Shown: one piece after another, positions 24,137 through 32,271 of the stretch
Layout of the letters: each line of letters opens with the position of its first letter
How positions within the stretch are numbered: position 1 is the stretch's first letter
DNA from: BOG-908 sp964242115
Lineage (GTDB): Bacteria; Pseudomonadota; Alphaproteobacteria; Acetobacterales; Acetobacteraceae
Assembly (NCBI GenBank): GCA_964242115.1
Contig: CAXSZX010000001.1
Location: 310,001 to 374,000 of the forward strand
Reading direction: 5' to 3'
DNA length: 64,000 bases
Position numbers and translations under genes: made by a program
Notes under the pieces: generated by a model
Told to the model about the DNA's origin: nothing
Seen by the model: the letters and a program-made list of their open reading frames with translations, nothing else
Databases searched by the model: none

Positions 24137-25626
24137 CCCGCGCGATGCCCGAGGCCGCCCGCGCCTACCTCGACTCCATGCCGGCGGGGAGCGTGGACCT
24201 GTTCCCGCTGACCCCGCTCGATTGCACCGGCGTGCCCTGCTGGAACGCGGTGTTCCACGACGCGGCCGCGCAGGCCTGGGTGGGCGTCGCACCGCACGGC
24301 GTCGGCTACGGCAGCACCGACGATGAGGCGATCGTGGGGACCACCGGCGAGCTGGCCGAGGCAATCCACTCGGCGGCGGGCATCTGGCGGCTGGAACGGC
24401 GGCGCGGCAGCACCGCGAACCTGGTGCGCAGCCTGGGTGCCGACGCGGTGGCCGACCCGCTGACCCTGTGCCTGCCCGCCGGGTGCGCGGTGGATGCGGA
24501 CACCGCGCTGGAGTGGGTGCCGACACGCCGCTACCGCGATGGCGCCATGGTGTGGCTGCCGATCGACATCGCGGCATGTTCCTACGGCGACCTCTCGCCC
24601 GGCTACACGGCGTTCACCAGCCCGATCACCAACGGGCTGGGCGCCGGGCCCAGCCTGGACTTTGCCGTGGGCCACGGGCTGTGCGAGCTGTTCCAGCGCG
24701 ACGGCAACGGGCTAGGCTTTCGCGCCATGGACCGCGGCATCCTGCTGGAGTTCGGCCCCGACTTCCCGCGCGACCCGCGCACCCGCGCGCTGCTGTCGCA
24801 TCTGCGCGGGCTCGGCATCGAGGTACTGGCCAAGTTCGCCGACGACGCGTTCGGCATCGCCAACGTCTACTGCGTCGGCGGCGAGACGGACCGGCCGGCG
24901 GCAGCCCCGATCATGGTCACCGCCGCCGGCGAGGCCGCCTCGCTCGATCGCGAGCACGCGCTGCGCAAGGCGGTGCTGGAGTTCGCCGCCGCCCGCGCCC
25001 GCAAGGCGTTCAGCCACGGCGCGCTGGCCGAAGCGGCCCGCGTGGCCCCGGCGTGCTACCTCGACCGCTTTCGCGCCCGCCAGACGCTGGATGGCGAAGA
25101 GGACCGCACGATGGCGGCGATGCGCGACTGGCTCGGCCGCGATCAGGACAGCCTGCGCGCGCTGCTGGCAAACAGCGCGCTGTCCCAGCGGGCGACCAAA
25201 CGGTTCGACGAACTGCCGCAGTGGGACGGCGCGCTGTCCGGCACGCCTCTGGTAAGCGAGCTGCACCGCCGCCTGGCCGCGCACGGGATGGACATTCTGG
25301 TCCTGGACTACTCGCCGCCGAACCATCCCGGCGTGCACGTGGTGAAGGTGGTTGTGCCGGGGCTGGAGGTAGAGACGATGAGCTACCACCGCATTGGCGA
25401 GCGTGGCGTGCGCAAGCTGCTCGATCGCGGCTCGGAGCTGGTCGGTTTTGGCCCGCCGCCGCCGGGAGCGTTGCCAGTCCGCCTGCCCGCCGGCGCGGCC
25501 GAGCGGCTGGGCGGCGTGCCGTGGCTCGACGCGGCCGGGGTGGATCGCATGGTGGGCAAGCTTTATCCGCTCTATCGCGAGCCGGAGGTGCACGCCGCGC
25601 AGATCGCCATGGAGGCGGTGGCGTGA
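24133..25626 (+). CDS. YcaO-like protein 2
   Basis: A 497-residue paralogue of the YcaO gene at 14.7 kb, aligned over its whole length: LADPLTLCLPAG-type block, SPITNGLGAGPSLDFAVGHG, CELFQRDGNGLGFRAMDRG, the REHALRKAVLEFAAARARKA helix, and VVPGLEVETMSYHRIGERG. The acidic residues of the YcaO ATP site are kept in the helical blocks. ATG overlaps the MBL stop. Two YcaO copies in one block with no E1-like protein suggest either two amide activations or a heteromeric enzyme. Confidence 0.87.
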   Translation: MTRAMPEAARAYLDSMPAGSVDLFPLTPLDCTGVPCWNAVFHDAAAQAWVGVAPHGVGYGSTDDEAIVGTTGELAEAIHSAAGIWRLERRRGSTANLVRSLGADAVADPLTLCLPAGCAVDADTALEWVPTRRYRDGAMVWLPIDIAACSYGDLSPGYTAFTSPITNGLGAGPSLDFAVGHGLCELFQRDGNGLGFRAMDRGILLEFGPDFPRDPRTRALLSHLRGLGIEVLAKFADDAFGIANVYCVGGETDRPAAAPIMVTAAGEAASLDREHALRKAVLEFAAARARKAFSHGALAEAARVAPACYLDRFRARQTLDGEEDRTMAAMRDWLGRDQDSLRALLANSALSQRATKRFDELPQWDGALSGTPLVSELHRRLAAHGMDILVLDYSPPNHPGVHVVKVVVPGLEVETMSYHRIGERGVRKLLDRGSELVGFGPPPPGALPVRLPAGAAERLGGVPWLDAAGVDRMVGKLYPLYREPEVHAAQIAMEAVA

Positions 25627-25862
25627 GGTTCGCAGACGGCGTCGCGGATCGTCGGTTGCATCACACCAGGGGCGTCAGGGGTTGACCGGTTCAGAGCAAG
25701 GCAAGCGGGTCTTTTTAGAAAAGCAGAACCAGGAGACTTCTGTTCCCTTGGGCGCGTGCTGCAGAAACCTCCGCGACAGCAGGAATAAAGGTTTTTTGCT
25801 GCTCTCCAAAAAAGCAGGCCTTGACATGGCTTTTGTTGTTGGGGGGGTTGGGTGAGGTTCGC
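25623..25862. repeat. 11-bp direct duplication GTGAGGTTCGC flanking element R12
   Basis: One copy spans the YcaO2 stop (25623-25633), the other the GTG start of the TIM-barrel gene (25852-25862). The simplest reading is an ancestral GTGA stop/start overlap split by insertion with target duplication. Confidence 0.55.
25695..25824. repeat. palindromic intergenic element R12
   Basis: Left arm GGGTCTTTTTAGAAAAGCAG is decayed; core CCGCGACAGC; right arm GCTGCTCTCCAAAAAAGCAG. It sits in a 225-bp gap flanked by two copies of GTGAGGTTCGC (25623 and 25852). Confidence 0.82.
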
Positions 25863-26673
25863 CTACAACACCAACGGCACCGCCAACCACCGGCTGGACG
25901 ACGCGATCGCGCTGATCGCCGATGCCGGCTACGACGGCGTCGCGCTAACGCTGGACATCCACCACCTGGACCCGTTCGCAGACGGCTTCCGCGCCGAACT
26001 GCGCCGCGTCGCCGCATCGTTGCAGGCCCGGAACCTGGGCTGCGTTATCGAAACCGGCGCGCGCTTCCTGCTCGACCCGCGGCACAAGCACGAGCCCACC
26101 CTGGTGACCGACGACCAGGCAGGCCGCGCGCGCCGCATCGACTTCCTGACCCGCGCGCTGGAAGCGGCCTCGGAGACCGGCGCAGAGGCGATGTCCTTTT
26201 GGGCCGGCGTGCCGAAACCGGGCGTCACCCCGGCACAGGCGCGCGACTGGGTGGCCGAGGGAGCGGCCGAGATCGCGCGGCGCGCCGAACAGCTCGGCAC
26301 CGTGGCCGCCCTGGAGCCGGAACCGGGCATGGCGATCGAGACCGCGGCCGAGTGGCAGGCGCTGGCGATCCCCGGCCTGCGCCTGGCGCTGGACACCGGG
26401 CATTGCCTGGTCACCGGCGAGATGGACCCGGCAGACGCCGTGCGCCGATACGCCGCCGACCTCGGCACCGTCGCGATCGAGGACATGGCGCGCGGCGTCC
26501 ACGTGCATTTGCCGTTCGGCGAGGGCGACATGGACGTGCCCGGCGTGCTCGCGGCGTTGAACAAGGTACGTTTCACCGGGCTGGTCTGCGTTGAGTTGTC
26601 GCGGGAGAGCCACCGGGCGGACACGATGGTGCCGGGTGCGTTGGCGTGGCTGCGGCAACGGGTGGCGTCCTGA
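25852..26673 (+). CDS. TIM-barrel sugar phosphate isomerase/epimerase (AP endonuclease 2 superfamily)
   Basis: A 273-residue xylose-isomerase-like TIM barrel. Metal-binding positions are visible as ALEPEPG (Glu), LALDTGHC (Asp/His), HVHLPFGEGDMD (His/Asp) and VCVELSRESHRA (Glu). The family includes inositol catabolic IolE/IolI and sugar epimerases; here an isomerisation or dehydration of a sugar or inositol intermediate is plausible. The GTG start lies at the second copy of an 11-bp duplication; the original start probably overlapped the YcaO2 stop. Confidence 0.83.
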   Translation: MRFAYNTNGTANHRLDDAIALIADAGYDGVALTLDIHHLDPFADGFRAELRRVAASLQARNLGCVIETGARFLLDPRHKHEPTLVTDDQAGRARRIDFLTRALEAASETGAEAMSFWAGVPKPGVTPAQARDWVAEGAAEIARRAEQLGTVAALEPEPGMAIETAAEWQALAIPGLRLALDTGHCLVTGEMDPADAVRRYAADLGTVAIEDMARGVHVHLPFGEGDMDVPGVLAALNKVRFTGLVCVELSRESHRADTMVPGALAWLRQRVAS

Positions 26674-26676
26674 TGC

Positions 26677-26811
26677 GAAGCAAGGCCTTCTTTTCTGAAG
26701 AAAAGAAGCAAAAGACTTTTGCTTGCGCTGTCGCGGACTCTTCCGCGAGCGCGCGACAGCGGAGACGAAAGTTTCTTGGTTCTTTTTTTCAAAAAAGAAC
26801 TGCTTGCTTGC
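26677..26811. repeat. palindromic intergenic element R13 (full copy)
   Basis: Left arm CTTCTTTTCTGAAGAAAAGA with AGC, core GCTGTCGCGGACTCTTCCGC, right arm GGTTCTTTTTTTCAAAAAAG with AACTG. Its right edge is 4 bp before the GT4 start. Confidence 0.9.
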
Positions 26812-26815
26812 TGTC

Positions 26816-28033
26816 ATGAGGCTCTGCTTCCTCAGCCGCCGCTACTTCCCGGCGATCTCCGGCATGAGCGTCTACGCGCAGAACCTGCTCCGCGAACTCG
26901 CCAGCGCCGGCCACGACGTAACGATGATCAGCCAGTATCGCGGCGACGATTACGGCCGCGCCGTCTACGGCGGCGGTCCGCCCCCGCCCGTGCCCGGCGT
27001 GCGCGTCATCGGCCTGGAACAGCTTGGCGAGCAGACAACCGGCGACTTCGAGCGCGACGTCGCGGTGATGGTGGAGACGATCTGCGCCGAGCATGCGCGC
27101 GCGCCGTTCGACGTCCTGCACGCGCAGTATGGCTACCCGACCGGCTGGGCGGTGATGCTCGCGGCCAAGCGTCTTGGCTTGCCGAGCGTGGTCTCGATCC
27201 AGGGCGGCGACGGGCACTGGGTTGGCTCGTGTTGCGAGACGCACCGTTTGGCGATGACGCGCGTGCTGGACCATGCGGGCGCGGTGCTGATCGGCTGCCG
27301 CTCTTTCGCCGAGGAGGTGTGCGGGCGGCTGGGCACCGACCCCGGGCGCCTCACCATCGTCCCCGGCGCCGTCGAGACCGACCGTTTCACCCCGGCCGCC
27401 CGGCCGGAGGGGACCGCGCCGGTGCTGCTGTATCACGGCCGGATCGACGCGCGGAAAGGGGCGCTGGACCTGCTGGACGCGGCCAGGCTGCTCGCCGACG
27501 AGGGCGCGGCGTTCTCGCTGGTGTATTCGGGCATCGGCCCGGATCACGGGCGAGTGGTGGCGCGCATTGCCGAGCTTGGCCTGAGCGGGCGCGTGCGCAT
27601 GACCGGATATGTCGACTACGCGGACGTGCCGGCGGTGTACCATCAAGCCGACATCTTCGTCTCTCCCACGTATGCCGAGGGGTTCTCCAACACCATCCTC
27701 GAAGCGATGGCGTCCGGCCTGGCCTGCGTGTCCTGCCGCGTGGTGGGCGTCATGGACTGCCTGCGGGACGGCGAGAACGGGCTGCTGAGCGAACCGGGCG
27801 ACGTGCCCGCCCTGGCCGCATCGCTGCGTCAGCTGCTGGCCGATGCCGGCCTGCGACGCCGGCTGGCGAAGACGGGTCTGGAGGAGTGCCGGCGCCTTTA
27901 CTCGTGGCCGGCAGTCGGGCGGCAGATCATGCAGGTTTATGCCGATGTTGTGCGGCGGACGCCGGATCAGGATTTCTCCACCGAGCTGCCGATGACGCCC
28001 TGCCGCTTCCGGGCGGAGCCGCACCTCCTGTGA
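26816..28033 (+). CDS. GT4 family glycosyltransferase
   Basis: A 405-residue GT-B enzyme. The N-terminal acceptor domain begins MRLCFLSRRYFPAISGMSVY with the Gly-rich loop; the donor domain has LLYHGRIDARKGALDLLDA and the E-x7-E motif in SPTYAEGFSNTILEAMASG. MshA of mycothiol synthesis, which links GlcNAc to inositol phosphate, belongs to this family. With ino1 upstream and a PIG-L deacetylase overlapping its stop (GTGA), an MshA-like step is a reasonable inference, though the acceptor cannot be read from the sequence. ATG 26816 follows R13 directly; the frame is open upstream into the element. Confidence 0.9.
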   Translation: MRLCFLSRRYFPAISGMSVYAQNLLRELASAGHDVTMISQYRGDDYGRAVYGGGPPPPVPGVRVIGLEQLGEQTTGDFERDVAVMVETICAEHARAPFDVLHAQYGYPTGWAVMLAAKRLGLPSVVSIQGGDGHWVGSCCETHRLAMTRVLDHAGAVLIGCRSFAEEVCGRLGTDPGRLTIVPGAVETDRFTPAARPEGTAPVLLYHGRIDARKGALDLLDAARLLADEGAAFSLVYSGIGPDHGRVVARIAELGLSGRVRMTGYVDYADVPAVYHQADIFVSPTYAEGFSNTILEAMASGLACVSCRVVGVMDCLRDGENGLLSEPGDVPALAASLRQLLADAGLRRRLAKTGLEECRRLYSWPAVGRQIMQVYADVVRRTPDQDFSTELPMTPCRFRAEPHLL

Positions 28034-28782
28034 CGCGCACCGCACTGTTCCTCTCGCCGCACCTGGACGACGTGGTGTTTTCCTGCGGCGGCCTGGCTGG
28101 AGTGCTGCACGACCGCGGCTGGTGCACGGTGCTCGCAACCGCGTTCACCGCGACCGTGGCGCCCGTCACCGGCTTCGCGCTCGCCTGCCAGCTCGACAAG
28201 GGGTTGCCTGCGGAGACCGACTACATGGCCCTGCGCCGCGCCGAGGACCATGCGGCCGCCGCCATCCTGGGGTTCACCGACGTGCGCCACCTCGGCCTGC
28301 CGGAAGCGCCGCATCGCGGCTACGACAGCGCGCGCGCCCTGTTCGGCGGCGTCCGGGAAGATGACGACGTGGCGCCAGCGCTGGCCGCCGGCCTGGCGGC
28401 GCTGCAGCGAGAGTTCGCCCCTGACCTCGTGCTGGCACCGCAAGGATTGGGCAGCCATGTCGACCACCTGCAGATGGTGCGCGCAGTCGCCGAAGCGGTG
28501 GACGCGCCGCTCGCTTGGTATCGCGACACGCCCTACGCCATGCGCCATCAGGACGGGCCGCCGCCTCAGTTCGCCCAGCTAGCGGAGCTGCGGTTTCCGG
28601 TCGGTGCCGCGCTGGACCGCAAGCTGCGTGCCGCCTGCGCTTACGTCAGCCAAGTCGGGTTCCAGTTCGGCGGACCTGAACCGACGCAAACCGCACTGCG
28701 CGCGTTCGCTGCCGCGGAAGCCGGGGGTGGCGGGTTTGCGGAACGGTTGGCGGTGTCGGTCCGGGCGGAGTGTCTGCTTTGA
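28030..28782 (+). CDS. PIG-L/LmbE family N-deacetylase
   Basis: A 250-residue zinc amidase of the GlcNAc-PI de-N-acetylase fold. LFLSPHLDDVVFSCGG is the P-H-x-D-D zinc motif and GLGSHVDHLQMVRAV provides the distal H-x-x-H ligand. Relatives MshB and BshB deacetylate GlcNAc-inositol or GlcNAc-malate on the way to mycothiol and bacillithiol. The GTG start overlaps the GT4 stop, giving a tight GT4-deacetylase pair. Last gene of the accessory block. Confidence 0.9.
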   Translation: MTRTALFLSPHLDDVVFSCGGLAGVLHDRGWCTVLATAFTATVAPVTGFALACQLDKGLPAETDYMALRRAEDHAAAAILGFTDVRHLGLPEAPHRGYDSARALFGGVREDDDVAPALAAGLAALQREFAPDLVLAPQGLGSHVDHLQMVRAVAEAVDAPLAWYRDTPYAMRHQDGPPPQFAQLAELRFPVGAALDRKLRAACAYVSQVGFQFGGPEPTQTALRAFAAAEAGGGGFAERLAVSVRAECLL

Positions 28783-28814
28783 ACTGGTTGGCCGAGCGCT
28801 CGGCGATGGTAGAA

Positions 28815-28915
28815 CGCAAGGCAAGCAGCTTTTTCGTGAAAAGAACGCAAAAACTTTTGCTCTCGACCGGCGCGTTTTGATGAAGACATGTCGTTTCAGT
28901 GCGACAGTGATAGCG
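28815..28915. repeat. palindromic element R14, left half only
   Basis: Left arm AGCTTTTTCGTGAAAAGAAC with shortened stem, then CAAAAACTTTTGC and a CATGTCGTTTCAG core; the right arm is missing. Confidence 0.75.
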
Positions 28916-28937
28916 GGCCCGAGACATTGACCGTTCA

Positions 28938-29066
28938 AAGCAAGGCGAACCAGTTTGTTTTAAAAAAACCAAAAACTTCTGTCCTCGAAACGTAAGTTGC
29001 GGGAGAGACCGCGACAGCAGAGACAAAAGTTTTTTGCTGCTTTTTTTCAAAAAAGCAGGCCTTGCT
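28938..29066. repeat. palindromic element R15
   Basis: Left arm decayed (CAGTTTGTTTTAAAAAAACC), core CCGCGACAGC, right arm GCTGCTTTTTTTCAAAAAAG with CAGG intact. It lies just after R14. Confidence 0.85.
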
Positions 29067-29165
29067 TTAGCTTTGCCGATCACATCACTTCCTCCGGCTC
29101 CGGAGCGTCAACGTTTCAGGCTGTGGGTCTAACAGCGTCGCAGGTCTTGGCCTCGCATGCACCAA

Positions 29166-29292
29166 GGAAGCAACGACTACTCTTGAAAACGTGGCAAAAT
29201 GCCTGTTCCCCTGCTGTCGCGGAATCACCCGCCCGATATATGCGGCAACAAAAGTTTTTTGGTTTTTCTTTTTAAAAAAACCGCTTGCCTTG
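29166..29292. repeat. palindromic element R16, left arm decayed
   Basis: Core CTGCTGTCGCGG, right arm GGTTTTTCTTTTTAAAAAAA with CCGCTTGC: here the arm stem is GGTTTTT/AAAAACC, again matched on both sides. It ends next to the HIT gene stop. Confidence 0.8.
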
Positions 29293-29316
29293 CCCACCAC
29301 TGTTCGGGCCGTGGTC

Positions 29317-29697
29317 TCAGGGGCGCGCCAGCATCGGGCCCAGCGGTCTCCCGCCGAAGATGTGAACGTGAAAGTGCGGCACCTCTTGGTGGGCATCATC
29401 TCCCATGTTGGCCAGAATGCGGTAGCCTGGGTCTTCGAGCCCAAGGTCACGCGCGACTGCAGCAACCGCACGGAAGAAGCCTGCCACCGTTTCACGCGGC
29501 GCATGCGTGGCGAAGTCCGCCAGCGACACGTGCCGTGTTTTCGGGATCACCAGCACGTGCACTGGCGCCTGTGGGTTGATGTCGTGAAAGGCGAGCGCGT
29601 GCTCGTCCTCGTAGACGCGTCGGCACGGTATCTCGCCGCGCAGGATGCGCGCGAAGATGTTGGTGTCGTCGTAAGGACCTAGACCCGGGACAGGCAT
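29317..29697 (-). CDS. HIT family nucleotide hydrolase/transferase
   Basis: A 126-residue HINT-branch protein. NIFARILRGEIPCRRVYEDE is the conserved start and VPHFHVHIFGGRPL contains the His-x-His-x-His triad, whose middle His forms the nucleotide intermediate. HINT proteins hydrolyse AMP-lysine or AMP-phosphoramidates; the cellular role in bacteria is loosely defined. Stands alone between element clusters. Confidence 0.95.
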   Translation of the reverse strand: MPVPGLGPYDDTNIFARILRGEIPCRRVYEDEHALAFHDINPQAPVHVLVIPKTRHVSLADFATHAPRETVAGFFRAVAAVARDLGLEDPGYRILANMGDDAHQEVPHFHVHIFGGRPLGPMLARP

Positions 29698-29789
29698 TGC
29701 TCAGCTCCAACGACAACAGTTGCGTATCTTCCGTCTACGCGCCCGGACCGTAGATCGTTGCGGCGCGGTTTCGACGCTCGCAGACACGA

Positions 29790-29985
29790 GGAAAGCAAGC
29801 CGTCCTTTTTTAAGGAAAGACCCAGAAAACTTTTGTCTTTCTCAAGCGCGCGTTGGTGAGAAAGGTTGTTTTCAGCCGTCCGCGACAGCCGTGACCAAAG
29901 CTTTTTGCTTTTTTTCCTCGAAAAACAAGGCCTTGCTTTCTGCTTTAAAAAAACAGCACGATTTCGAGAAAAGAACCGCTTGCCT
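29790..29985. repeat. palindromic element R17 plus an extra half arm
   Basis: Left arm GTCCTTTTTTAAGGAAAGAC, core GTTTTCAGCCGTCCGCGACA with GCC, right arm GCTTTTTTTCCTCGAAAAAC. A second partial arm (GCTTTAAAAAAACAGC, then AAAGAACCGCTTGCC) follows at 29941-29985. Confidence 0.82.
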
Positions 29986-29992
29986 CATGTCC

Positions 29993-30574
29993 TCACCTGC
30001 AAGCGCTCAACGGCCAAACGTCAACCGCCAGCCAGTGCAACCGTGACTCCGCCTCCAACCGCGTTCCGTGCAATGCGAACACCACCACGCAGCCCACCAG
30101 CAGAAACCAGGGCGACGCGGGCCGTGCGGGCCGTGTCCCGGCCAGGCGCCGCATCAGCACCGCGCCGGCCACGCCGACGACGGCGCCGATCAGCACGTCG
30201 CCCGCCGTATGCACGTGAAGCATCAGCCGCGTCAGACCTACCACGGTGGCAAGCGCGCCGCCCAACCCGGCGGCCACCAGCGTGCTGGCGGTCGAGCGGG
30301 TTGCCAGCAGGGCGAGCAGCCCGCCGTACACCACCGCGGCCGTGGCCGTGTGGCCGCTTGGGCTGACCACGCCCGTCCAGGCCAGGTGAGACGCGCAGGC
30401 AAAGGCGACCAGCTTCAGCACCAGCATCACGCCCAGCACGCCGACCACGGCGGCGCCCCAGGCCAGCGCGCCGCGCCGCCAGCCCAGCCCGGCCAGCACC
30501 AGCAGCACGTAGGCCGCCAGCGGCAGCACCACTGCCTGGTCGGCAAAATCCGTCAGGAACTGCACCTGCCTCAC
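29993..30574 (-). CDS. PAP2-family membrane phosphatase
   Basis: A 193-residue polytopic protein with about five membrane helices. The PAP2 signature is visible as SPSGHTATAA (motif 2) and LTRLMLHVHTAGDV (motif 3 with the catalytic His/Asp); motif 1 is shortened (LKLVAFACASH). Such enzymes dephosphorylate lipid phosphates or undecaprenyl pyrophosphate at the outer face of the inner membrane. GTG start. Substrate not predictable. Confidence 0.85.
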   Translation of the reverse strand: MRQVQFLTDFADQAVVLPLAAYVLLVLAGLGWRRGALAWGAAVVGVLGVMLVLKLVAFACASHLAWTGVVSPSGHTATAAVVYGGLLALLATRSTASTLVAAGLGGALATVVGLTRLMLHVHTAGDVLIGAVVGVAGAVLMRRLAGTRPARPASPWFLLVGCVVVFALHGTRLEAESRLHWLAVDVWPLSACR

Positions 30575-30651
30575 AGCGCGGCAGGTTGCCGGTGGCTGCC
30601 CGATCCCCCAGGGTGCGGCCGGTTAACGCCTACGCGCATTGGAGACCACCT

Positions 30652-32271
30652 GTGAGCGCCCCCGTGGAACCCGGCTTCGGTTATGACTACCCCCTGATCA
30701 TCAAGAACCTGCTGGTGACACCGCTACGGCAGCACCCGGACCAGGAGATCGTCTACCGCGACCTGCGCCGCTTCACCTACCGCCAATTCGGCGAGCGCCT
30801 GGCCCGCTTCGGCAGCGCGCTGGCTCGGCTGGGCGTGCGCCACGGCGACGTGGTGGGCGTGATGGACTGGGACAGCCATCGCTACCTGGAGAGCTTCTTC
30901 GCGATCCCTATGTCGGGTGCCACGCTGCTGACGGTCAACGTAAGGCTCTCGGCTGAACAGATCCTCTACACGCTGAACCACGCGCAGGCGCGGGTAATCC
31001 TGTGCAACGCGGGGTTTTTCTCCATCCTGCAGGCGTTGCAGCCGCAGCTCACGCACGCGGAGATCTTCGTCTGCCTGACAGAGGACGGCATCCTGCCTGC
31101 CGCGCATGCGCAAGACCCGTTTGCCTGGGATGGCGAGTACGAGGCACTTCTGGCCGCCGCCGACCCGGCGCACGAATTCCCCGACTTCGACGAGCGCACC
31201 ACAGCCACTACTTTCTACACCACCGGCACCACGGGCAACCCGAAGGGGGTGTACTACTCGCACCGGCAGGTGGTGCTGCACACGCTGTCCGGCCTGGGAA
31301 CCATGGAGTTCAGGCCAGACGACGTCTACATGCCGATCACGCCGATGTTCCACGTGCACGGCTGGGGCAACCCCTTCAACGCCACCGCGCGCGGGCTCAA
31401 GCAGGTCTATCCCGGGCGCTACCAGCCGGACACGCTGGTCAAGCTGTTCGTGCAGGAGGGCGTCACCTTCTCGCACTGCGTGCCGACCATCCTGCAGATG
31501 TTCCTCGACGCGGCCGAGGGCGTCGACCTCAGCAAGTGGCGGGTGATCATCGGCGGCTCGCAGATGCCGCGCGCGCTCGCCCGCGCGGCGCTGGACCGCG
31601 GCGTGGACGTCTATTCCGGCTACGGCATGTCGGAGACCGGGCCGATCGTGACGCTCGCCCGCGTGCCACCGGAGCTGCGCGACGGCGGCGATGGCGAGCT
31701 CACCTACCGCTGCCGCGCCGGCCGCCCGGTGCCGCTGTGCGACGTGCGCATCATGGACCCCGAGATGCGCGAGCTGCCGCATGACGGCGTCTCGACCGGC
31801 GAGGTGGTGATGCGCTCGCCGTGGCTGACGCAGGGCTACCTCGGCAACGCGGAGGCGAGCCGCGCGCTATGGCACGGCGGCTGGCTGCACACCGGCGACA
31901 TCGGCTGCATCGACGCGCACGGCTTCCTGCAGATCACCGACCGCATCAAGGACGTAGTGAAGACCGGCGGCGAGTGGGTCAGCAGCCTGCAGCTCGAAGA
32001 CATCATCGCCGAGCACCCATGCGTGAGCGAGGTCGCGGTGATCGGGGTCGCCGACGAACGCTGGGGCGAGCGGCCGCTGGCCATCATCGTGCCGAAAGCC
32101 GGTGCGGCGGCGGACGAAGCCGGTCTGCGCGCGCACGTGATGGCGCGCGTGGAGCAGGGCATCATCTCGAAGTTTGCCGTGCCGGACAGGCTGGAGTTCG
32201 TGGACCGCATCGCCAGGACCAGCGTCGGCAAGCTGGACAAGAAAGCATTGCGCGCGCAGTTCGGGCCATGA
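30652..32271 (+). CDS. AMP-dependent acyl-CoA synthetase (medium/long chain type)
   Basis: Activates a carboxylic acid as acyl-AMP and transfers it to CoA. TFYTTGTTGNPKGVYYSHRQ is the P-loop motif; GYGMSETGPIVTLA is motif A5; GWLHTGDIGCIDAHGFLQIT, then DRIKDVVKTGGEW gives the hinge and A8; SVGKLDKKALR holds the catalytic Lys. About 539 residues, normal. GTG 30652 is chosen because GGAG lies 7-8 bp upstream and the family begins near this point. It overlaps the permease gene by ATGA. Confidence 0.93.
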   Translation: MSAPVEPGFGYDYPLIIKNLLVTPLRQHPDQEIVYRDLRRFTYRQFGERLARFGSALARLGVRHGDVVGVMDWDSHRYLESFFAIPMSGATLLTVNVRLSAEQILYTLNHAQARVILCNAGFFSILQALQPQLTHAEIFVCLTEDGILPAAHAQDPFAWDGEYEALLAAADPAHEFPDFDERTTATTFYTTGTTGNPKGVYYSHRQVVLHTLSGLGTMEFRPDDVYMPITPMFHVHGWGNPFNATARGLKQVYPGRYQPDTLVKLFVQEGVTFSHCVPTILQMFLDAAEGVDLSKWRVIIGGSQMPRALARAALDRGVDVYSGYGMSETGPIVTLARVPPELRDGGDGELTYRCRAGRPVPLCDVRIMDPEMRELPHDGVSTGEVVMRSPWLTQGYLGNAEASRALWHGGWLHTGDIGCIDAHGFLQITDRIKDVVKTGGEWVSSLQLEDIIAEHPCVSEVAVIGVADERWGERPLAIIVPKAGAAADEAGLRAHVMARVEQGIISKFAVPDRLEFVDRIARTSVGKLDKKALRAQFGP

